A stretch of DNA of 64,000 nt from Palleronia pontilimi (GTDB lineage: Bacteria > Pseudomonadota > Alphaproteobacteria > Rhodobacterales > Rhodobacteraceae): positions 186,001 to 250,000 of the forward strand of contig NZ_JAEKPD010000001.1 in NCBI RefSeq assembly GCF_016412875.1. Direction: 5' to 3'. A program made the position numbers and the translations under genes. Positions 39,636 to 49,000 of this stretch are shown here, piece by piece; positions within the stretch are counted from its first letter, which is position 1, and each line of letters starts with the position of its first letter. The notes beneath the pieces are model-generated. The model did no database searches and had not been told where the DNA came from. It worked only from the letters and a program-made list of their open reading frames with translations.

Positions 39636-39761
39636 ATGAAAGTTCGCAACTCGCTTCGTTCGCTGAAGAACCGCCACCGGGATTGCCGCGTGGTGCGCCG
39701 CAAGGGCCGCGTCTACGTCATCAACAAGACGCAGCGCCGCTTCAAGGCCCGCCAGGGCTGA
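39636..39761 (+). CDS. rpmJ: 50S ribosomal protein L36 (41-residue, zinc-free form)
   Basis: A 41-residue basic protein, [11 protein letters not shown] at the start and K-A-R-Q-G at the end. This is the L36 type with the N-terminal extension typical of alphaproteobacteria. Only one cysteine (Cys17 in H-R-D-C-R-V-V) remains of the usual C-x2-C...C-x4-H zinc site, so it should not need zinc (the 'C-minus' form). A GGGAGAGAACGG ribosome site precedes the ATG; a strong terminator follows. Confidence 0.97.
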   Translation: MKVRNSLRSLKNRHRDCRVVRRKGRVYVINKTQRRFKARQG

Positions 39762-39786
39762 GGCTTCGCCAGCAGCAGACAGATCA

Positions 39787-39820
39787 GGGCCGCGCCGGGG
39801 ATCCGGGGCGGCCCTTTTCC
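39787..39820 (+). terminator. Intrinsic terminator of rpmJ
   Basis: GGGCCGC (39787-39793) pairs with GCGGCCC (39808-39814), with inner CCGG/CCGG pairing, followed by TTTTCCTT. It lies 25 bases after the rpmJ stop and before the SDR gene. Confidence 0.8.
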
Positions 39821-39871
39821 TTGGCCGCGACGGGTCCCATTTGACCGCGACCGCATCGACAGGAGCTTCCC

Positions 39872-40648
39872 ATGACCGAACTCGCCCTCGTCACCGGCGC
39901 CTCGTCCGGCATCGGCCGCGCATTGGCCACCTACCACGCGGCACAGGGTGGCGACGTGGTCCTCGTGGCACGGCGCGAAGACTCGCTGCGATCCCTGGCC
40001 GATGACTTGCAAGCCGCGCACGGCATCACGGCGCATGTCATGGCCGCGGACCTCACCCGGCCCGGGGCGGTCCAGGATCTGGTTGCGCGCCTGGACCAGT
40101 CGGGACTCGAGGTCGGCATCCTCATCAACAATGCAGGCTTCGGCGGCCGTGGCATCCATGTCGAGCGCGCCCTGGAAGACGAGCTCGAGATGATCGACCT
40201 GAACGTCAAGGCGCTGGTGTCCCTGAGCCACGCGATCGGCGGCCGGATGGCCCGCCGCGGCGGGGGCCGCATCCTGAACGTGGGCTCGACTGCGGGCTTC
40301 ATGCCCGGCCCCCAGCAGGCCATCTATTTCGCGACCAAAGCCTTCGTGAACTCGTTCTCGCAAGCTCTCGACCACGAATTGCGCGAGGATGGCGTCACCT
40401 CCACGGTGCTCGTCCCGGGCTATGTGGAAACCGAGTTCGCCGAACGCAGCGACCTGACGGGCACACCGCTGACCAAGGGCGGCGGGATGACGGCGGCCGA
40501 GGTCGCGAAGATCGGCCACGACGCGATGATGGCTGGCAAGCTGGTGGCCTTCGACCGGACGTCGCTGTCGCTGCCGATCCAGTGGATCTTTCCGTTCCTG
40601 CCGCGCCGCATGGTCATGTCGCTGATGGCGCGGATGCAGTCGAAATAG
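39872..40648 (+). CDS. SDR family oxidoreductase
   Basis: A 258-residue short-chain dehydrogenase of the classical DltE-like group. It has T-G-A-S-S-G-I-G near residue 8 (cofactor), L-V-A-R-R-E-D (an Arg-Arg end of beta-2, so NADP is likely), N-N-A-G-F-G near residue 87 and S-T-A-G...Y-F-A-T-K with catalytic Tyr and Lys near residues 152-156. The hydrophobic C terminus (W-I-F-P-F-L-P-R-R-M) suggests membrane association, as in 3-oxoacyl or steroid-type dehydrogenases of this subfamily. Substrate unknown. It converges on the MBL-fold gene with 3 bases between the stops. Confidence 0.88.
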   Translation: MTELALVTGASSGIGRALATYHAAQGGDVVLVARREDSLRSLADDLQAAHGITAHVMAADLTRPGAVQDLVARLDQSGLEVGILINNAGFGGRGIHVERALEDELEMIDLNVKALVSLSHAIGGRMARRGGGRILNVGSTAGFMPGPQQAIYFATKAFVNSFSQALDHELREDGVTSTVLVPGYVETEFAERSDLTGTPLTKGGGMTAAEVAKIGHDAMMAGKLVAFDRTSLSLPIQWIFPFLPRRMVMSLMARMQSK

Positions 40649-40651
40649 CGG

Positions 40652-41671
40652 CTAGAGCGCGCGATAGACCCAGGCGCCGTCGTCGCGGGTCTCGCGGCTG
40701 ACCACCCCCTTGTGATGCAGGTGCTGGCAATGAGCCATCGCCTCGACCAGCGCCAGGCCGTATTCGCCTGCGCCGATATTGCGTTTGAAGAGCGGCGCGA
40801 AACACTCCCCGGCGGTCTGCGGTCGCGACAGGTGCTCCAGCAACCGCTCCAACGCGCCGTGGTGGTTGTCGATCAATTGCCGCAGGCGGAACGGCAGACC
40901 GCGGAACGGCAGCTTGTGGCCGGGCAGCACAAGCTGGTCGTCATGGGCGAAGGCCATCAGTCGCGCGCAGGCGGCCAGCCAGTCGGCCACCGGATCTGCG
41001 CCCGGCTCGGTCGCGTAAAGCCCCAGGTTCGGCGAGATCGACGGCAGCAGCTGATCGCCCCCCAGAACAAGCCCGTCCGCAGCGCACCAGAAGGTCGCGT
41101 GATCCGGCGCGTGGCCCGCGCCCAGCCGCACCACCCAGTCGCGCCCGCCGATCGTCACGCGCGCGCCCTCGTCCAGGCGCCTGTAGCCCAGCGGCATGTC
41201 CGCCACGACATCGGCGAAGTTGAAGGGACGCTCGCCCAGCCGCTTTTCCAGCACATCCGCGTCCATGCCGCCCGCGCGCCAGAACGCCACCGTCTCGTCG
41301 GTGGGTCGCTCCTGCTCGTCCAGGCGCAGCATCCGCGCCATCAGCCACGACACGCGCGTCATCCACAACTCGGCCCCATCCTGCTGAAACCAGCCCGCCA
41401 GGCCGACATGGTCGGGATGATGATGGGTTACGAAGACGCGGCTGACCCGGCGCCCGCCCAGCGCCTTGTCCCACAGCTTGCGCGTCAGCTTCGTCGCGAA
41501 GCCCGTGTCCACCACGCTGACCGATCCATCCCGTTCAGCCAGGATCCAGCAATTCACGTGGTCCAGCGCCATGGGCAGCGGCAGCCGCAGCCATTCGATG
41601 CCCGGCGCGACCTCGCGCGGCACACCATGTTCGGGCGCCTCGCCCCACGGATAGATCAATTTCGCAGCCAT
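40652..41671 (-). CDS. Metallo-beta-lactamase-fold hydrolase
   Basis: A 339-residue MBL-fold enzyme with the metal motif T-H-H-H-P-D-H (82-88), a W-V-V-R-L-G-A-G-H-A-P-D-H-A-T-F-W-C segment carrying the third metal His near residue 181, G-D-Q (bridging Asp), V-L-P-G-H near residue 280 and a winged-helix-like C-terminal tail (A-E-A-M-A-H-C-Q-H-L-H type). This layout resembles LACTB2/hydroxyacylglutathione-hydrolase-like enzymes acting on thioesters or, in the LACTB2 case, RNA. It lies 120 bases downstream of the acyl-CoA dehydrogenase gene on the same strand, which favours a thioester substrate (inference). Confidence 0.88.
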   Translation of the reverse strand: MAAKLIYPWGEAPEHGVPREVAPGIEWLRLPLPMALDHVNCWILAERDGSVSVVDTGFATKLTRKLWDKALGGRRVSRVFVTHHHPDHVGLAGWFQQDGAELWMTRVSWLMARMLRLDEQERPTDETVAFWRAGGMDADVLEKRLGERPFNFADVVADMPLGYRRLDEGARVTIGGRDWVVRLGAGHAPDHATFWCAADGLVLGGDQLLPSISPNLGLYATEPGADPVADWLAACARLMAFAHDDQLVLPGHKLPFRGLPFRLRQLIDNHHGALERLLEHLSRPQTAGECFAPLFKRNIGAGEYGLALVEAMAHCQHLHHKGVVSRETRDDGAWVYRAL

Positions 41672-41725
41672 GCGCCGCCCCCGGCCAAAGGAAAGGGCGC
41701 GCCACCGTCCCGGTGCGCGCCCTGT

Positions 41726-41752
41726 CCCATCTTTGTTCTCACAAATATCCCG
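41726..41752 (+). repeat. Dispersed intergenic repeat, copy 6
   Basis: CCCATCTTTGTTCTCACA then AATATCCCGG. Here the repeat lies between two genes on the same (minus) strand, in the gap downstream of the acyl-CoA dehydrogenase and upstream of the MBL-fold gene. Confidence 0.85.
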
Positions 41753-41791
41753 GACCGGCAATGGCCCGCCCCGCGCGACGCCGCGGGAGCG

Positions 41792-43495
41792 TTACGCCGC
41801 GGCCAGGTCGTCCAGGCTCAGATCGTAAAGCCCCTGCGCGCCGCGGCGCACCTGGGCCAGCAGGCCCTCGTGCTCGGGCAGCAGGCGTTCGATATAGAAC
41901 CGGGCCAGCGCCTTGCGGGCGTCGTCGCCCTTCAGCGCCGCGCGCAGGTGGAAGCCCGCCCCCAGCACCCGCGCGTAGGCCCGCAAGTAGGGTACCGCGC
42001 CCGCGAAACGGTCCTGCATGTCCTGCGCGACCAGCCATTCGGTCGTCTCGCACAGGGTGTTGGCCGCGTCCCAGACCTCTTGGGCCAGCTCGGGCATGGT
42101 TTCCTGCGCGGCCTTGGTGTCGTTCATGACCTCGTCGAGGATGGCGATGGCCATCTCGCCCCCGTCCATCATCTTGCGCGCCACCAGGTCCATCGCCTGG
42201 ATGCCGTTGGTCCCTTCGTAGATCGCGGTCACCCGCACGTCGCGGGAATATTGCGCGGCGCCGGTTTCCTCGACGAAGCCCATGCCGCCATGCACCTGCA
42301 CGCCCTCTTGCGCGACGGCCATGCCCACGTCGGTGCCGAACGCCTTGGCGATGGGCGTCAGGAACGCCGCGCGGGACTTCCACGCGCTGTCGCCGGTGGC
42401 CGTCGCCATGTCGATCGCCACGGCGCAGGACAGGCCGATGGCGCGCGCGGCCATGGTGTCGGCCTTCATCGCGGTCAGCATCCGGCGTACGTCGGCGTGC
42501 TCCACGATCGACCCCGAGCCGCCCGCCTTGCCCTGCTTGCGGTCCAGCGCATAGGCCAGCGCGTGCTGATAGGCGCCTTCGGCCACGCCGATGCCCTGCA
42601 CGCCCACGCCCAGCCGCGCGTTGTTCATCATCGTGAACATGGCTGCCATGCCGCCATTCTCGGCGCCGACCATCCAGCCGGTCGCGCCGGAATATTCCAT
42701 CACCGCGGTGGGACTGCCATGCAGGCCCATCTTGTGCTCGAGCGACACGACGCGCAGGTCGTTGCGCGCGCCGACCGAGCCGTCGTCGTTGGGCAGGAAT
42801 TTCGGCACCATGAAAAGGCTGATGCCCTTGGTGCCTTCGACCGCGTCGGGCAGGCGCGCCAGTACCAGGTGGCAGACGTTCTCGGTGAAATCGTTGTCGC
42901 CCCACGAGATATAGATCTTCTGACCCGAGATGGCGTAGGTGCCGTCGCCGTTCGGCACGGCCTTGGTCTTCAGCGCCCCCACGTCGCTGCCCGCTTGCGG
43001 TTCGGTCAGATTCATGGTGCCGCACCATTCGCCCGAGATCAGCTTGGGCAGGTAAAGCGCCTTCAACTCGTCGCTGGCATGGTGTTCCAGCGCCTCGATC
43101 TGGCCCTGGGTCATCAGCGGGTTCAGCTGCAGCGACAGGCAGGCCGACGACATCATCTCGTTCACCGCCGTGGTCACCGTCATCGGCAGGCCCATGCCGC
43201 CGTTCTCGGGATCTGCAGACATGCCGATCCAGCCGCCCTCGGCAATGGCGCGGTAGCCCTCGGCGAAGCCGGGCGACGTGCGCACGACGCCGTTCTCCAG
43301 CTTGGCCGGATGGGTGTCGCCCGGACGCTGCAGCGGGGCCAGCACCTCTTCGCACATCTTCGCGGCTTCGGTCAGGATCGCCTCGATCATCTCGGGCGTC
43401 GCTTCTTCGAACCGATCGGTGGCGGTGACCTGGTCGAGTCCGACCACGTGATCGAACAGGAAGGTGAAGTCGGTGGTGGGAGCGCGATAGGGCAT
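41792..43495 (-). CDS. Acyl-CoA dehydrogenase, long DmdC-like form
   Basis: A 567-residue acyl-CoA dehydrogenase with the extra N-terminal helical part and C-terminal domain found in the FadE5/DmdC-like group. It shows M-N-L-T-E-P-Q-A-G-S-D near residue 160, I-S-G-Q-K-I-Y-I-S-W-G-D-N near residue 188, V-Q-V-H-G-G-M-G-F-V-E-E near residue 410 and A-I-Y-E-G-T-N-G-I-Q near residue 433 (catalytic Glu). DmdC enzymes act on 3-methylmercaptopropionyl-CoA in roseobacters, but none of the other dmd genes is here, so a fatty acyl-CoA substrate is as likely. ETF-QO at 18.3-19.9 kb would accept its electrons. Confidence 0.9.
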   Translation of the reverse strand: MPYRAPTTDFTFLFDHVVGLDQVTATDRFEEATPEMIEAILTEAAKMCEEVLAPLQRPGDTHPAKLENGVVRTSPGFAEGYRAIAEGGWIGMSADPENGGMGLPMTVTTAVNEMMSSACLSLQLNPLMTQGQIEALEHHASDELKALYLPKLISGEWCGTMNLTEPQAGSDVGALKTKAVPNGDGTYAISGQKIYISWGDNDFTENVCHLVLARLPDAVEGTKGISLFMVPKFLPNDDGSVGARNDLRVVSLEHKMGLHGSPTAVMEYSGATGWMVGAENGGMAAMFTMMNNARLGVGVQGIGVAEGAYQHALAYALDRKQGKAGGSGSIVEHADVRRMLTAMKADTMAARAIGLSCAVAIDMATATGDSAWKSRAAFLTPIAKAFGTDVGMAVAQEGVQVHGGMGFVEETGAAQYSRDVRVTAIYEGTNGIQAMDLVARKMMDGGEMAIAILDEVMNDTKAAQETMPELAQEVWDAANTLCETTEWLVAQDMQDRFAGAVPYLRAYARVLGAGFHLRAALKGDDARKALARFYIERLLPEHEGLLAQVRRGAQGLYDLSLDDLAAA

Positions 43496-43695
43496 GTGCG
43501 GCCTCGTCAAGGATTTCCGCGGCATGGTATAAGACCAAGGACCGCTATATGGCGTTGATCAATGCACCAAGACTTATGCTCTCGCACCCCATCGGCAATG
43601 AAAACGCGGCGTCACTTCCCCAGCGTCACCGGCGCGCGCGATTCCGTCGCTGCGCGATGGGTCTCTGCAACAGCCCAGCGCCCGGGGATCGGCGC

Positions 43696-44640
43696 GTGAC
43701 AGCCGAACGCCTCGCCCCCGACGCCCGCGGCATCGCGCGGGCGGCCCAGCTGTTGCATGCGGGGCGTCTGGTCGCCTTCCCGACCGAGACGGTCTACGGG
43801 CTGGGCGGCAATGCCTGCGACGGTCGGGCGGTGGCCGCGATCTTCGCGGCCAAGGCGCGTCCCGCGTTCAACCCGCTGATCGTGCATTTTCCGGACGTCG
43901 ATGCGGTCAGCGCATATGCCGTATTAAAGGGCGACGCGCTGCGACTGGCCCAGGCCTTCTGGCCCGGTCCCATGACGCTTGTGTTGCCGATGCGCGCGGG
44001 CGCGGGGCTGTCGCCGCTGGTCACGGCCGGGCTGTCCACCGTGGCGATCCGCGTGCCCGATGCCGCGCTGGCGCGCGCGCTACTGACTGAAGCTGACTGC
44101 CCGGTCGCGGCACCATCGGCCAATCCCTCGGGGCGGGTCAGCGCCACGACCGCGGACCACGTGCTCGAGCATCTGGGCGACCGGATCGATGCGGTCCTGG
44201 ATGGCGGTCCCTGCGATGTGGGGGTCGAATCGACGATCCTGCAGCCGGGGCCGGACGGCACCCGCCTGCTGCGCCCTGGCGGATTGCCCGCCGAGGCGGT
44301 CGAGGACTGCCTGGGCAGGCCGCTTCTGGCCCCCGAGGTGTCGGAGCGGCCGACAGCGCCCGGAGCGCTTGCATCGCACTACGCGCCCAAGGGCCGCGTG
44401 CGCCTGAACGTCGAGCACCCGCGCGATGGCGAGACGCTTCTGGGCTTCGGCCCGGTCGCCTGTGCGCTGAACCTGTCGCCCGCGGGCGACCTTGTGGAGG
44501 CCGCGGCGAACCTGTTCGGACATCTGCACCGGCTCGACGCCATGGGGGTCACGGCCATCGCCGTGTCGCCGATCCCCGATCACGGGCTGGGCCGCGCGAT
44601 CAACGACCGGCTGGCCCGCGCCGCCGCACCGCGCGGCTAG
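43696..44640 (+). CDS. L-threonylcarbamoyladenylate synthase (Sua5/YwlC type)
   Basis: Makes threonylcarbamoyl-AMP for the t6A37 modification of tRNA. The 314-residue protein has the YrdC domain (residues 10-200) with F-P-T-E-T-V-Y-G-L-G-G-N-A, K-x-R-P-x-x-N-P-L-I-V-H-F, F-W-P-G-P-M-T-L-V-L and A-A-P-S-A-N-P-S-G-R-V-S-A-T, and then the Sua5 C-terminal domain with the linker A-P-G-A-L-A-S-H-Y-A-P. The GTG at 43696 behind GGGGAT gives family length; upstream ATGs lack ribosome sites. Its last 4 bases (CTAG) are shared with the stop of the converging yqgE gene. Divergent from the acyl-CoA dehydrogenase, with 200 bases between. Confidence 0.95.
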   Translation: MTAERLAPDARGIARAAQLLHAGRLVAFPTETVYGLGGNACDGRAVAAIFAAKARPAFNPLIVHFPDVDAVSAYAVLKGDALRLAQAFWPGPMTLVLPMRAGAGLSPLVTAGLSTVAIRVPDAALARALLTEADCPVAAPSANPSGRVSATTADHVLEHLGDRIDAVLDGGPCDVGVESTILQPGPDGTRLLRPGGLPAEAVEDCLGRPLLAPEVSERPTAPGALASHYAPKGRVRLNVEHPRDGETLLGFGPVACALNLSPAGDLVEAAANLFGHLHRLDAMGVTAIAVSPIPDHGLGRAINDRLARAAAPRG

Positions 44641-45203
44641 GCGCGACCGCCCGCGCCCGACAGCAAAAGCGGGTCGATGCCCAGCGCGCGGATCGCCGCC
44701 ATCCACTTCGCGTCGTTATCGGCACCGAAGACCAGCTCGGGCGTGGGATCGACCACCAGCCAGCCGTTCGCGGCGATTTCGCCTTCCACCTGCCCCGGCG
44801 ACCATCCCGCGTATCCCAGCGCCACCAGCGCGTGGGCCGGGCCGGTCCCCCCGGCAATGTCGCGCAGGATATCCAGCGTCGCCGTCATCGCAGTCGTCTC
44901 GTCCACCGCAAGGGTCGAAGCGTCCCCGGCATAGTCGCGGCTGTGCAGGACGAACCCGCGCTGTCCTTCCACCGGACCGCCGAAATGGACCTGTCGGGGC
45001 GCGGCCGTTTCGCACGGCAATTGCAATTGGGTCAGCAAGTCGTGGAAGGACAGCTGCGGCGCGGGCTTGTTGACCATCAGGCCCATGGCCCCCTCGCCAT
45101 CATGCGTGCAGATCAGCAGCACCGCGCGCTCGAAGCGCGGATCGCCCATGCCGGGCATGGCCACCAGAAGTTTTCCGGTCAGGTTGGTCGTCTCCATCCC
45201 CAT
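44637..45203 (-). CDS. YqgE/AlgH family protein (DUF179)
   Basis: A 188-residue protein of the YqgE/AlgH fold: L-T-G-K-L-L-V-A-M-P-G-M-x-D-P-x-F near residue 8, the V-L-L-I-C-T-H-D-x-E-G-A-M-G-L-M-V-N-K-P block near residue 28, G-G-P-V near residue 74 and G-Y-A-G-W-S-P-G-Q-V-E-x-E-I near residue 128. The family is widespread and of unsettled function (named for a regulator of alginate synthesis in Pseudomonas). It shares a CTAG with the sua5 stop and is divergent from the DsbD-alpha-like gene, 99 bases apart. Confidence 0.92.
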   Translation of the reverse strand: MGMETTNLTGKLLVAMPGMGDPRFERAVLLICTHDGEGAMGLMVNKPAPQLSFHDLLTQLQLPCETAAPRQVHFGGPVEGQRGFVLHSRDYAGDASTLAVDETTAMTATLDILRDIAGGTGPAHALVALGYAGWSPGQVEGEIAANGWLVVDPTPELVFGADNDAKWMAAIRALGIDPLLLSGAGGRA

Positions 45204-45302
45204 GACATGGCGCGGATCGAAGGCGTCGCAAGGGGGACACGCTTAACAAGCCTTCGCCGGAACGTGATTTCCCTTGGTCGCGGTTTGCCGCAAGAAGGTG
45301 CC

Positions 45303-46076
45303 ATGCTGCGTCTTGTCCTTCTTTTGCTTCTTCTGGCCACGCCCCTGCGTGCCGACGTGGCGTCCGTCCAGATCCTTCCGGGCTGGCGCGACGGTGGGCA
45401 GCATTTCGCGGGCGTTCAGATTTCGCTTCAGCCGGGATGGAAGACGTATTGGCGCAGTCCCGGCGATGCCGGCATCCCGCCGAGCTTCAACTGGTCCGGC
45501 TCGCGCAACCTGGCCGAGCTGCGCATCGCCTGGCCGACCCCGCATGTCTTTTCGCAGGGCGGCCTACGCTCGGTCGGCTACGAAGGCGGCGTCGTGTTGC
45601 CCCTGATCGTGACGCCGCGCGATCCGTCCCAGCCGGTCAGCCTGCGGCTGGCGCTGGACATGGGCGTTTGCAGGGATGTCTGCGTGCCGGTCTCGTCACG
45701 GGTCGCGGCCGAGCTGGGCGCTGCCGCCGCGCGTCCCGATGCGCGCATCCGGGCCGCGCTGTCCGACCGTCCGCTCAGCGGTGCCGAAGCGGGGGCCGGA
45801 CAGCTTGACTGCGACCTGCGCCCCGGTGCGCGCGGGATCGGCATCGCCGCCTCCCTGCGCCTGTCGCCCATGGGCGGCACCGAGCACGCGGTGATCGAAC
45901 TTGCCGATCCCCGCCTTTGGGTCAGCGCTCCCGAGCTTACGCGCGACGGCGACACGCTGAGGATCCGGGCGGACGTTCATCCGCCGCGCAACGTCGCGGC
46001 CGTCGTGGACCGCGATGCCCTGCGCCTGACGGTGATGGGCCGTAACGGCGCGGTCGAAATCGTCGGCTGCGACTAG
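45303..46076 (+). CDS. DsbD N-terminal (alpha) domain-like exported protein
   Basis: A 257-residue protein with a signal peptide (residues 1-17, ending L-R-A) and a domain resembling the periplasmic alpha domain of DsbD/ScsB: W-K-T-Y-W-R-S-P-G-D-A-G-I-P-P near residue 46, F-x-x-x-G-L-R-S-V-G-Y-E near residue 83 and a C-R-D-V-C motif (Cys123 and Cys127). A further Cys near the C terminus may pair with a third at residue 185. In DsbD this domain receives electrons from the membrane part; here the membrane part is missing, so it may act with a separate CcdA. Converges on the RND gene (4-base overlap). Confidence 0.85.
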   Translation: MLRLVLLLLLLATPLRADVASVQILPGWRDGGQHFAGVQISLQPGWKTYWRSPGDAGIPPSFNWSGSRNLAELRIAWPTPHVFSQGGLRSVGYEGGVVLPLIVTPRDPSQPVSLRLALDMGVCRDVCVPVSSRVAAELGAAAARPDARIRAALSDRPLSGAEAGAGQLDCDLRPGARGIGIAASLRLSPMGGTEHAVIELADPRLWVSAPELTRDGDTLRIRADVHPPRNVAAVVDRDALRLTVMGRNGAVEIVGCD

Positions 46077-49000
46077 CGCGCGGCCCGGCCGCGCAGGAAG
46101 AGCGTCGCACCCAGCCCCAGCGCAAGCAGGACTATCGCGACGCCCGACACGAATGCCGCGAAGGCGCCCCACGCACCGGGCAGGCCTAGCGGCAGCGCCA
46201 TCTGTCCCGTCCAGAGCCACGCGCCGATGGTCGCGGCGAAAAGACCGACGACCGCGATCGCGGCCAGACCCAGTGCCGCCCTTGCGCCGCCCGTCGCGCG
46301 TCCGCCCCGGCCGAGGCGGCGCAGCGCCCGGACGTGTCGCCCGAAATCCTGCCCAATGGCCAGCACCGCGGGCACGAGCAGCAGCACCAGAACCATCCCG
46401 AAGCCCAGCCCGTAGACCAGCGTGATGACCGTGGGTTTCAAGAACTGCGCCTGGCTTGAGCCTTCGTAGAGCAGCGGCGCCAGGCCCAGCACGGTCGTCA
46501 ACGTCGTCAGCAGGACGGGCCGCAGCCGGTCGCAGGCAGCGTCGATGATGGCGGGCACGAGGCCGCGGGTCTGGGAATACTCGTCCACCGTGGTGACGAG
46601 CACGATCGAGTCGTTGATGATGATCCCCGTCATCCCGATCATGCCCACGACCGTGAAGATGCTGAGCGGAACGTCCCAGATGTAATGGCCCCAGATCGCG
46701 CCGATCAATCCGAAGGGTATGATCGCCATGACCACCATGGGCCGTGTCCAGGACGCGAAGATCCACGACAGTACCAGGTAGATGCCCAGCAGGCATAGCC
46801 CGAAGCCCACGGCGGCGTCGTTCAGGAAGGCTTCTTCGTCCTCGGCAAGACCCGAAAGCTGGGTCGAGACGCCGTAATCCTGCTCGAGCTTCGGCAGGAT
46901 CTCGGTTTCCAGCGCGAACATGATCTCGGACGCGCGGGCCGGGTCGTCTTCGCTGATATCGCCCGTCACGCTGGCCAGCCGGATGCCGTTCTCGCGCCGG
47001 ATCGTCGAGAAGCCTTCGCTGACCTCGATCCGCACCAGGTCGCTGAGCCGCGCCAGCCCGCTTTCGGTCTGGATCACCGCGCGGTCCAGGAAATCGGCCG
47101 TGCGCTCGGTCTCGGGCAGCTCGACCCGGATCGTGGCCGAGCGCTGGCCGTCCGGGAACGACGCCGCCTCGATCCCCGACAGCCGGTCGCGCAGGGTCGC
47201 CCCCAGATCTTCGATACCGACCCCCAATGCGTCGCCCTGGGGGGTCAAGGTCAGCGTGAACTCCTGCTTGTCGTAGGCCAGGCTGTCTTCCAGTGCGCTG
47301 ACTTCCGGGAATTGGCGCAGCGCGCTTTTCAGCGCCTCGGCCGCTTCTTTCAGGCGGTCCGGCGTCGCGCCGAACAGCTGCACGTCCAGCGCATCGCCGC
47401 CCGGCCCCGAGCGCCAGCCGCGGAAGCTGATCTGTTCCAGCCGCGGATGGCGGGGCACGGCGTCCTGCAGCGCGGCCACGAATTCGAAGCTGGAATAGGG
47501 GCGCAGATCCGCCTCGATCAGCTCGATGGAAATCGCGCCCAGCAGATCGGTGTCGGTGTTCTCGGTTCCCGACAGGCCCCGCCCGCTGGTCCCGCCCACC
47601 TGCGCCATGGCGTAGTCGACCGGGTTCAGTCCATGCTCGGCCTCGAAACCGGCGGCGACTTCGTCCACGGCGTCCTGCAGAAGTGCTATCTGCGCCAAGG
47701 TGTCCGCGCGCGACGCCCCCGCCGCCATGGCGAAATTGCCGGTCACGCTGCCCCGTTCGGGCGCGTTGAAGAAGCGCCAGGTCACGTCGCCCTTCAGAAA
47801 CAGCGCCGCCTGGGTCGCCAGCAGCAGCACCACGGCCGCGACCACCGGATAGCGCGCCAGGATCACCAGCCGCATGAGCGGGCGAAACGCGCGCTCGCGC
47901 ACCCACGAAAAGCCGCGGTTCACCACGCGGCTGGGCGCGTCGTACCAGTGCCGGGCGTCGCGCGCCCCGATCGCGTGGGCCATGTGGTTGGGCAGGATCA
48001 GGAAGCATTCGACCAGCGACGCCAGCAGCACGACGATCACGGTGAACGGGATATCGTCGATCAGCGTGCCGAAGGTGCCGCCGATGGCGACCAGCCCGAA
48101 GAAGGCGATCACGGTCGTCAGTGTCGCCGACAGCACCGGCGTGAACATCCGCAGCGCCGCGTTCTCGGCCGCGGTGGCCGGATCTTCGCCCAGCCGACGC
48201 GCCCTGAAATCCGCGTGCTCGCCGACCACTATCGCGTCGTCCACGACGATGCCGAGGGTGATGATCAGGGCGAACAGCGAGATCATGTTGAACGTGAGCC
48301 CCGCGGCATACATCAGCGCGATCGCTGCCGTCAGCGCGACGGGGATGCCCGCGGCGACCCAGAACGCGGTGCGCGCGTTGAGAAACAGGAAGAGCAAGCC
48401 GACCACCAGGGCCAGCCCCAGGACAGCGTTGTCGAGCAGGATCTCCAACCGCCCCGAGATATATTCGGCCCGCGTGCGGATCAGCTCGATGGTGACCCCT
48501 TTCGGCAGGCTGGGCGCCATGCGGTCGGCGGTTTCTTCCACCTGCCGCTGGATGTCGATTGCGTCGCCGCTGGCACTGCGTTCGACCCGCAGGCTGATGG
48601 CGGGATCGTCGCCCACGAAAAAGGCCTGGTCCCGATCGACGCCCAGCCGTTCGATCCGGGCGATGTCCCCGATGCGCAGCGCGGTGCCGTCTTCGTCCAC
48701 CCGCAGCACGATCTGGCCGATATCTTCGACCGTGCGCCTGCCCGTGCCCGCGCGGATGCGCGCGGTGCCACCGACATCGCCCGCCTGCGCGGAATCGGAT
48801 TCGGCCGCGATGGCGTTGGCCACGTCGCGCAAGCTGGTCTGGTACTGGACGATCGCCCGCTGCGGCACCTCGACCCGGATCTCGCCGTCCGCGACGCCCT
48901 GGATCGACGTGCGCGTGACGCCCGCCTGGAACAGCCGCGCGGTGAACTCATCGGCGATCCGCGCCAGCTGGTCGACACCGACGGGGCCGGTGATGACGAC

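Noticed and set aside
40712-43558. 948-residue plus-strand open frame
   Set aside because: Antisense to the MBL-fold and acyl-CoA dehydrogenase genes, with the same reverse-frame composition.
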